The notes under the pieces are model-generated. The model was not told the DNA's origin. It did no database searches and saw nothing but the letters and a program-made list of their open reading frames with translations. This document shows, one piece after another, positions 39,401 to 44,548 of a DNA stretch of 64,000 bases (within the stretch, counting starts at the first letter, position 1; each line of letters starts with the position of its first letter). This stretch comes from Pandoraea pulmonicola (lineage in GTDB: Bacteria > Pseudomonadota > Gammaproteobacteria > Burkholderiales > Burkholderiaceae). A program made the translations under genes and the position numbers. The stretch is taken from NCBI RefSeq assembly GCF_000815105.2, contig NZ_CP010310.2, positions 2,976,001 to 3,040,000 on the forward strand, written 5' to 3'.

Positions 39401-39819
39401 ACCTTGAGGCCGCCCTGCGTCAGCCCGTCGGGCACCGATGCGTCCGTTTGTGCCGCTTGACGCGCCGCTGCCTGAATCGCCTGCTGTGCGGCAAGCGCCT
39501 GGGCCGCCGCCCCGAGGTTCGCCACCGACTGCTGCAATTGTGCGTTCGCGAGACGCTGCTGTTCGGAGGGGCTCGTCAGCGCCGATGAGGGCATACCGTT
39601 GGGAAGCCGTCCGGTGGCCGTCGCGGTGCTCTGCGCGGCGCCGCGCGCAGCGAACCAAGCCGGGCTGAACGCCTGCTCGGCGTGTGCGGTACCGAATGCG
39701 CCGCCGGTTGCCACGGCCACGGCGATCGCTTTGGCCAGCGGCAGCCTGTGAAGGATCCGCTCGCGCTGCCGACGATTCCATGATGCCGATGCTGCGCCCC
39801 TGTGCCCGCGTGTGCTCAT
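27469..39819 (-). CDS. Giant filamentous haemagglutinin-like exoprotein (TpsA family, DUF3739 C-terminus)
   Basis: 4116 residues, the largest gene in the window. An extended signal peptide (about 1-47) ends in GTAHA. A TPS secretion domain (about 135-260) follows, with the core VMIVNRNGIVFTGTSQVDTRN; here the usual NPNG is NRNG (228-231). Most of the rest is a beta-helix-type repeat of short strands (SGGDVLFD, ARIDVAGRELKF and similar). Near the end, GDINLYSRSSVLLGLSRIM and VPAGDVDLIAPLGTIDAGEAGI mark DUF3739, found in filamentous-haemagglutinin outer-membrane proteins. TpsA proteins are exported by a TpsB pore and act in adhesion or release. No TpsB gene is in the window. It lies downstream of the sigma/FecR genes, 171 bases after fecR. 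Confidence 0.9.
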   Translation of the reverse strand: MSTRGHRGAASASWNRRQRERILHRLPLAKAIAVAVATGGAFGTAHAEQAFSPAWFAARGAAQSTATATGRLPNGMPSSALTSPSEQQRLANAQLQQSVANLGAAAQALAAQQAIQAAARQAAQTDASVPDGLTQGGLKVDTNSLTQGWINANAPTQTVADGRTTVNVRQTADKAILNWETFNVGKNTTLNFAQQKDWAALNRVNDPQARPSQIQGRIQGDGTVMIVNRNGIVFTGTSQVDTRNLVAAAANISNDQFQKQGIYGVNAATPSFTDALGKVEVRAGARIATREPTSVTQGGGYVLLMGSTVENAGEIVTHRGQTQLAAGDAFIIRRGVGTDGNAESTTRGNEIAPQFAVSSTAGAVINRGLIVAREGDVTLGGRDVRQLGVALSSTTVNNRGTIHLLNSTKDGNGRVTFGQGATTAVLVEDDGSRALDSQRDALIQASRDQDGKRGLTMDAFDNLSRLSDRRDQSRIEVTSGGDVLFDSDSLTLATGGQIAVSAARRGFVANRARLDVSGAVGVSLSMDSNNVKVNVQGNEQRDAPRNRDTGDLLNANVWIDRRRLVYVPAGIGGYTSERWYTSNGLLEVGGYLGNQGHGIGEWAAQGGTVVLGGAEVVTQAGSAVNLAGGTLDVQTGYLNQTWLKGSDGGLYNINTAPSDMQFKGVYRGFESEHARWGKNTTETFYTPLIGPQRVLENGYTVGRDAGQLLVNAPTAILEGDITATVFNGARQTSAASAALSDGYKQSQYAVAREARLALGQYGALGRVGAFQSDVVIGNFVNVASTLGLSDALDAARRNTTWLDASRLSALRLGGLDIATRGNVTLDASLALADGGIVTVVSPVTNLNADITVRGGQVNVGNTLVTSGTEFLLSGGERSAITLAPGKTIDVRGLWTNARMDASTPARLAHTDGGAVKLGSTLDVTLGKGSLIDVSSGAALLANGKVRAGKGGSVTLSADDGGNGTGTLILDGDIRGFGASGGGTLTIGTGQPVVLSQTAILPDGRLAAGQAAPVDLQLGSDFVVPAGSALPFSYTTTLTRLAAGAVVKAGDEPVTLNPTLSSPLIPQAGWIVPSSMTEVVVDGTRSVWPGQTVPAGSRITSVNGPLPDGYVIPAAAFPNGVPIKANVTSYTAGTRVSADFVIEAGTAVPAGAVLDREIAVRPVFTLAPSRFAQGFGNYVVNGHTALAVTKGARIDVTMPVLRLDVNANRIATSDNPEGAWSLWMPPQYLVDAARGTATRRGGADIALQSSGTGGSGHIDIGEGASITVDAGRRIGVESRGQINIDGALHSPGGTIDVVQLTNAYLAKTPATASPGQRSILIGDHAVLDVAGRAPAATDDAYRRLSETPDGGSITIGAPTNRDNPATLAQAAESFIVVRPGALLDASGGSASVDLPGNAGTLTLSGNGGSIAFNSFNGLYFDGTMRAAAGGFGALGGTLILTLETPRYREAVIPDDVRNLRMLVIGQKAMPSGSDKPLTIGTARIGVDQIKAGGFDSVSAYADLIRFDGNVDLALGRRLELYQGTLLSNAPDQTVRLAAPFVQFRPVAYLQLEGNSVYPKATGAFGTQPSDLPTKADLRVDADMIELGSLGLFGVKGALPLASGTRAFNFAGFDTATLRSTGDIRVTSGVGGSRTLDLIAAQIYPVTGVSNKALAPSFIRAAERVRFGRSTDTVPDMPQAAFGRLNVFAKTIEQGGVLRAPLGMIALGSPIESGSGTTYVGPTESVVLLPGSVTSASANGLLLPYGGTVDGLTYSHAGNTLTGSLDLTTGVTFGGKSFDVRKGAVIDLSGGGELLGAGFVSGRGGSVDILTTPLANAGPGFSYSSASNKVYAIVPGAQPNYAPNDPEAGAMPDLGRQITVPDGVPGLKAGTYTLMPARYALLPGAYRVELGARTTATSRPVLTRDGSWLVQGYRGQALTSYRDVLPTRLIVTSGQTVRSHSQYNETGLADFLVASAARSGAPRPVLPADARTLFLTYDTTPGKLPALAFQGEALFTPGRNGQGGIVSIDGTGARALKLEIAPSGATPTPGYVSLGDTDLNAIGADRLILGGGMVASDKLTIDGMTHTLAVREGAQLRAPEIFLVGGAGGITIDDAASISTVDMGRTTPFPTSAGYRYSVARDAFFQINALVLSNNLVDIVSQAGNGAGAGMNIGKAELYTEGTLAFTASRAGTLVLSPDLRFGARYLSFAVPNINFGEASALDAAARAGVLPQGLILNQQVLGNLFKGNASPGVPRVESLILSAGNAINVFGPVSFDTIDPSTGKSSLAELVLNTPAIYGLGGSGDTARITTGRLVWNGVSDGRTPGPNVEPISLPPPGVLPGGAGTGRGTLDIAANEIVFGYPKYGLPDTQLTLDRLLLGFSTVNLLASERITANNRNTLAVYQSGTNAATYAGGNLNLVTPLMTGEAASINRIAAGGALRLSSPTAGTPANASEALGAEIGLKGQTVTLASAIRLPSGKLTVAADGDVRLEDAARIDVAGRELKFFDVSKYSWGGDVDLSSAHGNVTQASGAVIDLSALRNRAGSLSVTAIDASAGTVSLAGTILGAATGTYDAGGTRVPYLDASLDVRSQSIDDFVGLNRRLSDGGVFGARRYQLQREGLALVVGDELKANTIDVSVDAGTLTVNGRVDASGPQVGTIRLAARDDLTLASTAVLDAHGTQLRVDNRGQVIDAPNRATVELSAGRNLTTGVPGWLRLQPGATIDVRSADGATRGAIELNAQRLDMRGGDIAIDASGPIAINGAKRVAVNGFWRYTDAPLGTPSSDGRPTQVIKQDYLDRIDGDSRAFVNAAWANRDLQGRLAGLRSLGDVYHLRPGVEIASATPSGNLLVDGDLDFSGYRYGPRADASVRGSGEPGVLLLRAGGDLTIKGSINDGFAPPPATPDDNGWMINGKVHAGDILTAPYDGTGRTTVFENDYLLPDDCWDCMVISPAGDFYINGMTVPAGTQAEVIYLPAGMPSPMTYDVSVPRPEPGKIWAVAPMLAPGTRSWSMQLAAGADVGSVNSHSLQTTKRGDLVLDDEHFSGPDRTFRAISVVRTGTGDLSLLAGGNLTMKSLFGVYTAGTQSSPVLAADGSNPYNLPRGVEQQSGSGATTVLGPNGTAYESLVNGPSSVYQAWFPEQGGNVLLKAQGNITGFTAGTAAATATAGTGNWLWRQGGDVGGVPAAWWINFGSYALPTTNDGTRPSQIPRLVGFSGIGALGGGNVDIRVGGDAGVVAAMGDSTERISQGLNVAVGGTGRVTADGNWIVTGGGDLNVRIGGSLNPLDPNMTRSSSNESLFVRGAVLDANLTGTLTNLRGALSLSAGAIGRIDLGYGVKSLAYTADPRAVDLDTPNGGRSNGGPTLVLGDSAVSFASRGDLVLSRVDDPGRALVHNTTPYRVTSEGSSVDYRGGGYSWFSLWNDRTSVDLLAAGGNLTPTTVGTTDGQSRSVGDYPAILRAAAGGGGIYYGARLYDGANVYTTSVTLAPSAAGQLEILARKSIQAMGLSLNMSGADTSVVATPAHPAFIGYAGQNARTVSNMATFLPVGAGAGSLYAFGSNTITGDLHAGDADPQRFYAVEGDIVGLRTGEVLDFTNGGTMASRYPYNQWNVAAKPVWVIAGRDVVGAGAVPAFYVNGKPIYADGAYSAKSSGNLLYHPDATDVSVVRAGRDILQSNFLVAGPGALEISAGRHLYQADLGSITSVGPIATGDSRPGATIVAMAGVGAGGPDYAGLRRYLAPANLLAVDAPLGAMGKVAKTYEGELAAWLKSRYGFSGSSAEALAYFDTLTADARSIFLRSVFYAELKAGGREYNDVDSRRHGSYLRGRNAIAALFPETADSAARAGDITMFGGAGIRTYFGGDIDMLAPSGKIIAGVPGVVPPATSGIVTQGAGDINLYSRSSVLLGLSRIMTTFGGSILAWSAQGDINAGRGAKTTVLYTPPKLTYDDKGNVTLASQVPSTGAGIATLAPIAEVPAGDVDLIAPLGTIDAGEAGIRVSGNANVAALHVVNAENIQVQGKSTGMPTVAAVNVGALANASTTASQAASASQDAVARDRAAARQSRPSIFNVRMLGTGGDASAPAAGDLRRALPAGAASTPSQTPYDARIPVQVLGHGKQFDPALMSMLSDDERRQLRQER

Positions 39820-39990
39820 TTGACAATCCCGCTCGAGGTTTGAGTCGATACCGAGGCCGCGCGCATGCTTGCACGCGGCCGATTCCGAAGCGGCCCTTGC
39901 ATTCAGGCAACATGACGCCTGCCATGCGCGGCCCCCATTCCTCTCTAGATGAAACGGACTTCTCAAATTCCCGAATTATTTTTTTGTGAC

Positions 39991-40986
39991 TTACGTCAGC
40001 ACGAGCACCCCACCCGGCAGCGGACGCGCGGTGAGATCGAACGAGCGCTGGATCTGCACCAGTGCGACGTCAAGCGCATCGAGCCGGAAGCGCGCGGTGA
40101 GCGTCTTGTCCTGCAACGTCTGCGCCATCAGCACGACGCGACCTGGACGGTAGCGATTGATCTCGTCGATGACGGCGGCAAGCGTCGCCCGCTTGAACAC
40201 CAGCTCGCCGTGGCGCCACGCCGACACGTCGGTGGCATCGACCGAGCGCACGCTGCTTACGGTACGCTCGTCGTAGATGGTCTGTTGTCCGGCAGCCAAC
40301 GTTTGCACGCCGGCGGGATGCTCGACGCGCACTCGCCCGCGAAGGCACGTCACACAGGCCTTGCCATCGAGATAGCGGACCTCGAAGCGTCCGTCGTCGG
40401 CCATGCTGCGCCCGGCCCCCGCGAGAACGCCGAACGTGCGGCCGGCCGCCGACACGTCGACGGCAGCTTCCCCGCCGAGCAGGTCGAGGCCCACGGTCTG
40501 GCGACCGTCGGCGACCCGGCGCACGCTGGTGCGCGTGTTCATCACCACGCTCACCCGATCGCCGAGCATGACGGTGCGCTGCTCACCGACACCCGTGCGA
40601 TAGTCTGCGCGCCATTCGCCAGCGGGCGTCCACATTCCGAATGGCGGATGGATCAATGCCACGCCTGTCGCTGCCACAGCCCCGAGCGCCGTGCCCAGGA
40701 AGACGCGCCGGCCCATGCTCGACGGGCGCATCGTGCGGCGGTGATAGTCGGCCACTTCGACGCGTGCGTGAAGCAGTTGACCGGCGGCGGGCCCGAGCAG
40801 GCGCCATTGATCCCTCGCCAGCTCGAACGCCTGCCGATGGCGAGGGCTCGTCGCCCGCCAGCGTTCGAATGCGCGGGCATCATCCTGCGTCGCCTTGCCC
40901 GAGGTCAGCCTGACCAGCCAGGCGTGCGCATCCTGCCGAAGCGGATCGGGCAGGTCGGGCTCGCGGGAGTCGGGAGAATTCAGCAT
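39991..40986 (-). CDS. FecR-family anti-sigma / signalling regulator
   Basis: 331 residues. An N-terminal cytoplasmic DUF4880-type domain (about 14-60, with AHAWLVRLTSGKATQDDARAF and FERWRATSPRH) binds ECF sigma factors. A membrane helix comes at about 95-112, preceded by MGRR. The periplasmic FecR domain follows (GEQRTVMLGDRVSVVMNTRT, LLGGEAAVDV). The C-terminal part (from about 270) resembles the STN-contacting segment of FecR. It should hold the sigma factor until a signal arrives from the STN protein. The start has no clear ribosome site, and the stop of a 40-residue ORF lies 6 bases upstream, so it may be translated by coupling. Confidence 0.88.
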   Translation of the reverse strand: MLNSPDSREPDLPDPLRQDAHAWLVRLTSGKATQDDARAFERWRATSPRHRQAFELARDQWRLLGPAAGQLLHARVEVADYHRRTMRPSSMGRRVFLGTALGAVAATGVALIHPPFGMWTPAGEWRADYRTGVGEQRTVMLGDRVSVVMNTRTSVRRVADGRQTVGLDLLGGEAAVDVSAAGRTFGVLAGAGRSMADDGRFEVRYLDGKACVTCLRGRVRVEHPAGVQTLAAGQQTIYDERTVSSVRSVDATDVSAWRHGELVFKRATLAAVIDEINRYRPGRVVLMAQTLQDKTLTARFRLDALDVALVQIQRSFDLTARPLPGGVLVLT

Positions 40987-40992
40987 GTTGGT

Positions 40993-41115
40993 TCAGATCA
41001 CTTCGGCGGTAGCGCGCGAATGCACGGGAGTTTGGACGGCGGTAAATGCCGACGCCCAATCTTCCAGACGGTTTTCGTGGCGCATCTCCCGCAAGTATTT
41101 CTTTGACGACATCAT
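40993..41115 (-). CDS. Candidate 40-residue protein between the sigma factor and FecR genes
   Basis: A short open frame: MMSSKKYLREMRHENRLEDW and then a polar tail, 40 residues. It is not in the same frame as either neighbour. Its ATG overlaps the stop of the sigma factor gene (ATGA), with GGGGAGGGG just upstream as a strong ribosome site. Its stop lies 6 bases before the FecR ATG. Basic and hydrophilic, it has no membrane segment and no recognised family. If translated, it would link the sigma factor and FecR genes by coupling; it may be a regulator or just a translational bridge. Only the arrangement supports it. Confidence 0.5.
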   Translation of the reverse strand: MMSSKKYLREMRHENRLEDWASAFTAVQTPVHSRATAEVI

Positions 41116-41636
41116 CGCCCCTCCCCGTTGCGGCGTGCGAGACGTGCGGCGCAGTAGTCCTGGGCGGCTTTCAACTCATACTCGACCGTGCGCAACGACA
41201 GGCCCAGCCGGTCAGCGACATCCCGTTGCGCCCATCCCTCCCAACGCACGAGAATCAGGATTTCCCGCCGGCGTGGCGCAAGCGCCGCCAGAATTTCGCT
41301 GAGCGCCTGCATTTGCGATCGATCTTCCGCCACGCGATCCGGCCCCGGAGCGGTGTCCGGTACGAGTTCCAGCAGCGCGTCGACTTCGTCGGAGGAAAGC
41401 ACCTGGACGTTCGCGCGACGCATTTCGAGCGCGAAATTGACGGCCATGCGCATGACGTACGCCTGCGGGTTGTGGACAGGGCCGGCCACATCGCTGCGCT
41501 GCAGCTTCAGCCAGGTGTCGTGCAGGGCGTCTTCGGCCAGATCGTCGCTGCCGAGGGCGCGGCGTAGACGGCGCTTGAGGTCGTCGTAGCGTTGCAACAC
41601 CAGGTTGCGCAGGATTTGCGGGACGTCGTCGGCCAT
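41112..41636 (-). CDS. ECF sigma factor (FecI/VreI-like)
   Basis: 174 residues. Region 2 spans about 12-75 (LVLQRYDDLKRRLRRALG, then DDLAEDALHDTWLKLQ and NPQAYVMRMAVNFAL); region 4 follows (about 110-165), with LSEILAALAPRRREILILVRWEG and the helix-turn-helix LGLSLRTVEYELKAA. The D-T-W-L-K-L string is typical of FecI-type iron/signalling ECF factors. It lies 2 bases after the STN gene and overlaps the start of a 40-residue ORF. It should direct transcription of the operon and of the adhesin gene, once released from FecR. Its promoter preference cannot be fixed by eye. Confidence 0.88.
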   Translation of the reverse strand: MADDVPQILRNLVLQRYDDLKRRLRRALGSDDLAEDALHDTWLKLQRSDVAGPVHNPQAYVMRMAVNFALEMRRANVQVLSSDEVDALLELVPDTAPGPDRVAEDRSQMQALSEILAALAPRRREILILVRWEGWAQRDVADRLGLSLRTVEYELKAAQDYCAARLARRNGEGR

Positions 41637-41638
41637 GC

Positions 41639-42343
41639 CTACCGTTCTCCCTGGCAGGCGCGCGCTTGGGCAATGGCGTTGAGCGGCAGGATCATCAGCG
41701 TGATGGGTTGCGCCAGACCTGGCGGCGGCGGGTAGCCGATCGGCAGCCCTGAGAGCACGGCCAGCATGGCTGCGTCGCGATTCGCGTCGCCCGTCGAGGC
41801 GAGCAGCCGCAAGCGCCGCACGGTGCCTGCGCTATCGACCTGAACGCGCAACAACGCGCGATAGCTGCCCGGTGCGGTACGCGAATCGAGACAGAGGGTC
41901 TGCCAGACACGTGTCTGCACAAGTCCGTCGTAGCTCCGGTCGAGACCTGCGGCGGTGGGGTCCGTGGAGTGGGCCGCGCCCGGGGTCAGAACAAAGGCGC
42001 CCGAGCCACGCGCTGTACCACCTTCGGGCAGACCGCCTCCGGACGATGTCCTGACGTCGTCGGCAACGAGGCCGCTCCCTTCAAGCAGCAGACGCAGCGC
42101 CACCGTAGGACTGTACTGGCCGCGCACTGCGGAAGACATGCGCCCGTCGACGAGATCGTCGCGATACAGCACCGATTGGTGCGAGATGTCGGCGAACCGA
42201 TCCAGCGCGGATGACAGGCGCTGCGCCGGAATATCGAAGTTGAACTGCTGAGCGCACGCCGCCTGCACTGCCCCCAGAAACCCCAGACACGTCATGCACC
42301 CGGCCAGCGCCAGCCCCCTGATTGACGCCGGGTTGCCCGTCAT
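41639..42343 (-). CDS. STN domain plus TonB C-terminal domain signalling protein (VreA-like)
   Basis: 234 residues. A signal peptide (about 1-31, ending AACA) is followed by an STN domain (about 33-95: FNFDIPAQRLSSALDRFADI, then GQYSPTVALRLLLEGSGL). After a Gly-rich linker, residues 130-230 resemble a TonB C-terminal domain (GSYRALLRVQVDSAGTVRRL, TGDANRDAAMLAVLSGLPIG). There is no receptor beta-barrel. This layout is that of VreA of P. aeruginosa, a periplasmic signal input for VreR and VreI that does not need a full TonB receptor. The match is to architecture and gene order, not a sequence search. It is first in the sigma operon. Confidence 0.83.
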   Translation of the reverse strand: MTGNPASIRGLALAGCMTCLGFLGAVQAACAQQFNFDIPAQRLSSALDRFADISHQSVLYRDDLVDGRMSSAVRGQYSPTVALRLLLEGSGLVADDVRTSSGGGLPEGGTARGSGAFVLTPGAAHSTDPTAAGLDRSYDGLVQTRVWQTLCLDSRTAPGSYRALLRVQVDSAGTVRRLRLLASTGDANRDAAMLAVLSGLPIGYPPPPGLAQPITLMILPLNAIAQARACQGER

Positions 42344-42375
42344 TGTTTGACTTTTCGATCACGAGGTTGGGAAAT

Positions 42376-42395
42376 GATGGAACGTTTCGTCCATC
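42376..42395 (-). promoter_or_regulatory. Dyad upstream of the STN-sigma-FecR operon
   Basis: GATGGA and TCCATC form a perfect 6-base inverted repeat with an 8-base spacer, 33-52 bases before the STN ATG. A GGAA-AATTTGA element lies on the operon strand just upstream. Similar GGAATTTGA and CGTTTCATC strings occur before the giant adhesin gene. This may be an operator or part of a sigma-factor promoter; the evidence is limited to sequence symmetry. Confidence 0.35.
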
Positions 42396-42639
42396 AAATT
42401 TTCCTCGAACCGTACACGGGCAACATGGCATGTTCGTGACAGCGCCACGTCTTCGCATGATTGTCGCAACCGCCTGACACCACATCTGGCTACCCGCGCC
42501 AGCGCTTCCACCGCAGAGGGTAACGGTGCGGCGGCGCCCCACATCGGCGAAGCGTCCTGCATCGCTCCCGAAACGCCGAAGCGCGCGGCGCCCTCCTCGC
42601 CCGCCGCCCATGTTAGGCCACGAGCGAGGGGCGCAAGGA

Positions 42640-43722
42640 TCAATAAGTCGCGTCGAACGCCTTCTGAATCCTGTCTGCCGAAGTCACGCCGTTGCCGATG
42701 AGCAGTTGCGTAAGCACGCGCGCCTTCTGCGGATTCAGATCGTAGGAGACGACGAAGCCGGCCTTGTCGTCCGACACCTCGACGTTGCGATTGACGAAGC
42801 CCGCGCCGACGCGGGAGGCGCGCACCACCACGATCCCCTTGCGGGCGGCCGCTTCCAGCGCGTCGAGCGCGGCCTTTGACGCATTGCCGTCGCCCACGCC
42901 CGCAAGCACGATGCCCTTGGCGTTGCGCCGCACCGCGTCCTCGATCTGCACGGCGTCCATATCGGCGTGGGCATAGACGATGTCGACCCGTGGCAAACCG
43001 CCGCCGGGCGCTTCGAGAGCCTTCCTGCGTCCGCCCGCTGCCGGCGCAAGATAGCGCACCGACGCAGGATCGACGTAGCCGACAGGTCCGGCATTGGGGC
43101 TCTGGAAGGTCTGCACGGACGTCGTATTCGTCTTCGTGACCCAGCGCGGTGCGTGAATCGTGTCGTTCATGACAACGAGCACGCCGCGATTCTGCGACTG
43201 CGCGCTCGCAGCGACTTCAACAGCTTCGTACAGGTTGCCCGGACCGTCCGCGCTCACGGCTGTGCTCGGGCGCATCGAGCCGACCAGTACCACCGGTTTG
43301 CTCGTCGGGAGTACGTTATCGAGGAAGAAGGCCGTCTCCTCCATGGTGTCGGTGCCGTGGGTGACGACGATGCCGTCGGCTTCGTTTCTGTCGAATGCCT
43401 GCTTGATGCGGGCGGCCAGTTGATACCAGACCTTGCTGTTCATGTCCTGCGAGCCGATGTTGGAGATCTGCTCTGCCTTGATGGTCCCGAGTTTGTCGAG
43501 GCCGGGCACGCTCGCGGTCAACTGTTCGGCCGTCACGCCGCCGGCGTTGTAGCCGATGGCCGAGCGAGCATCACCAGTGCTGGCGATGGTGCCGCCGGTG
43601 GCGAGCACCAGAATGCGCGGCTTGGCGTCCGCCGCGCTCGCGTGGCCGCTCACCGTCGACGCCAGCGATGCCACCAGCGCGGCTTGCATCGCCAGGATGC
43701 CGGTTCTTTTGGACAACGTCAT
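42640..43722 (-). CDS. ansB: Periplasmic type II L-asparaginase
   Basis: 360 residues. A signal peptide of about 31 residues (ending GHASA) is followed by the asparaginase catalytic signatures: ATGGTIAST (about 41-49, with the nucleophile threonine) and VVTHGTDTMEETA (about 120-131, with the second threonine and aspartate). It hydrolyses L-asparagine to aspartate and ammonia in the periplasm. Glutaminase activity cannot be excluded. AAGGAGA precedes the ATG at 43722. A longer reading to 44202 has no ribosome site and would lose the signal peptide. It is divergent from the DUF2946 gene. Confidence 0.93.
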   Translation of the reverse strand: MTLSKRTGILAMQAALVASLASTVSGHASAADAKPRILVLATGGTIASTGDARSAIGYNAGGVTAEQLTASVPGLDKLGTIKAEQISNIGSQDMNSKVWYQLAARIKQAFDRNEADGIVVTHGTDTMEETAFFLDNVLPTSKPVVLVGSMRPSTAVSADGPGNLYEAVEVAASAQSQNRGVLVVMNDTIHAPRWVTKTNTTSVQTFQSPNAGPVGYVDPASVRYLAPAAGGRRKALEAPGGGLPRVDIVYAHADMDAVQIEDAVRRNAKGIVLAGVGDGNASKAALDALEAAARKGIVVVRASRVGAGFVNRNVEVSDDKAGFVVSYDLNPQKARVLTQLLIGNGVTSADRIQKAFDATY

Positions 43723-43993
43723 CTTCGTTCTCCTTGTCTTGTGGTCGGATCGACTCATGCCTCGCGAGGGACACGAGGCGCTCCATAGTGGCGCGTTTTT
43801 CGTTGAAACGGAAGGGATGGCCTCATGCATGCCCGGGCAAAAAGACAGAGTCCGCCGGATGGCGCGGCAAATTGCCGCAACCGGCGGAATTCCGGACCGT
43901 TTCCGACGCTTGCCGCGTCCTCGTGCACAAGGCTGCGTGTTAGCATCCGGACTCACTGTCACGACGCGGCATCTGGCCGCATGCCCCCTCAAC

Positions 43994-44401
43994 ATGCCGT
44001 CATGGTCACGCAGCAAACGCACTGCATGGATCGGCCTCGCCGCCATGTGGATGCTGCTTTGCATGCCGCTGATCAGCCAGTATCTGCGGGCGCACCCCAC
44101 CTCGCTCGACGACGCCCTCGCCAACACCCGATGTGTCAGCCTCGACGAGGCCTCGTCACAGGGGCGGCATGCCCCTGTGTCGCACGGCGCGAATCCCGCC
44201 ACCGCCTGCGGGTATTGCTCGCTCCTGGCTCACGATGCTCCGCCCATCCCGTCGGCATTCGCGCAGACGAATCTTGCCGGCAATCGCTATCGCCGGATCC
44301 CTGCGCCGACGCTTGAAAGCGCTGGCGCACAGCCGCGACTCACACCACAATCGCGCGCGCCGCCCCGGGCCACAATCACTGCAGCGGCTGCCCTGGCCTG
44401 A
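43994..44401 (+). CDS. DUF2946 membrane-anchored protein
   Basis: 135 residues. One hydrophobic helix near the N-terminus (TAWIGLAAMWMLLCMPLISQ) looks like an uncleaved or lipoprotein-like signal, with the body exported. The core ACGYCSLLAHDAPP carries the C-x2-C and H pattern of DUF2946, a family often found next to TonB receptor or copper genes and suspected to bind metal. The rest is Pro/Ala-rich and probably disordered. The ATG at 43994 has no clear ribosome site. The TonB-dependent receptor starts 132 bases downstream. A role in metal handling is inference. Confidence 0.68.
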   Translation: MPSWSRSKRTAWIGLAAMWMLLCMPLISQYLRAHPTSLDDALANTRCVSLDEASSQGRHAPVSHGANPATACGYCSLLAHDAPPIPSAFAQTNLAGNRYRRIPAPTLESAGAQPRLTPQSRAPPRATITAAAALA

Positions 44402-44533
44402 CGAGCCCGGCCGCGCAAGAACGCAATCATCCGAACCGAACCCACGCTGACGCCAATGCGGCGACGGCGCGTATTGCCGCGCCCGCGGGCCGTGCTGCAC
44501 GTCCGTGCCCGCGACACACCATCCAAAATACTC

Positions 44534-44548
44534 ATGAGAAATTCTCAT
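44534..44548. promoter_or_regulatory. Perfect palindrome overlapping the receptor start codon
   Basis: ATGAGAA and TTCTCAT are perfect inverted 7-base arms around one central base. TGAGAA/TTCTCA half-sites occur in Fur boxes, but here the spacing is two bases shorter than the usual 7-1-7 Fur form. Binding at the start codon would block translation or early transcription. It could be an operator, an RNA hairpin or chance. Confidence 0.35.

Noticed and set aside
27469..39819. CDI-type (CdiA) toxin for the giant adhesin
   Set aside because: The C-terminus is DUF3739 with no VENN-type boundary or toxin domain, and no immunity gene follows.
39820..39966. Upstream extension of the giant adhesin to 39966
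   Set aside because: The extra 49 residues lack a ribosome site and would push the extended signal peptide away from the N-terminus.
42344..42639. A TpsB or small gene between the asparaginase and STN genes
   Set aside because: No open frame with a ribosome site was found in this 296-base gap.
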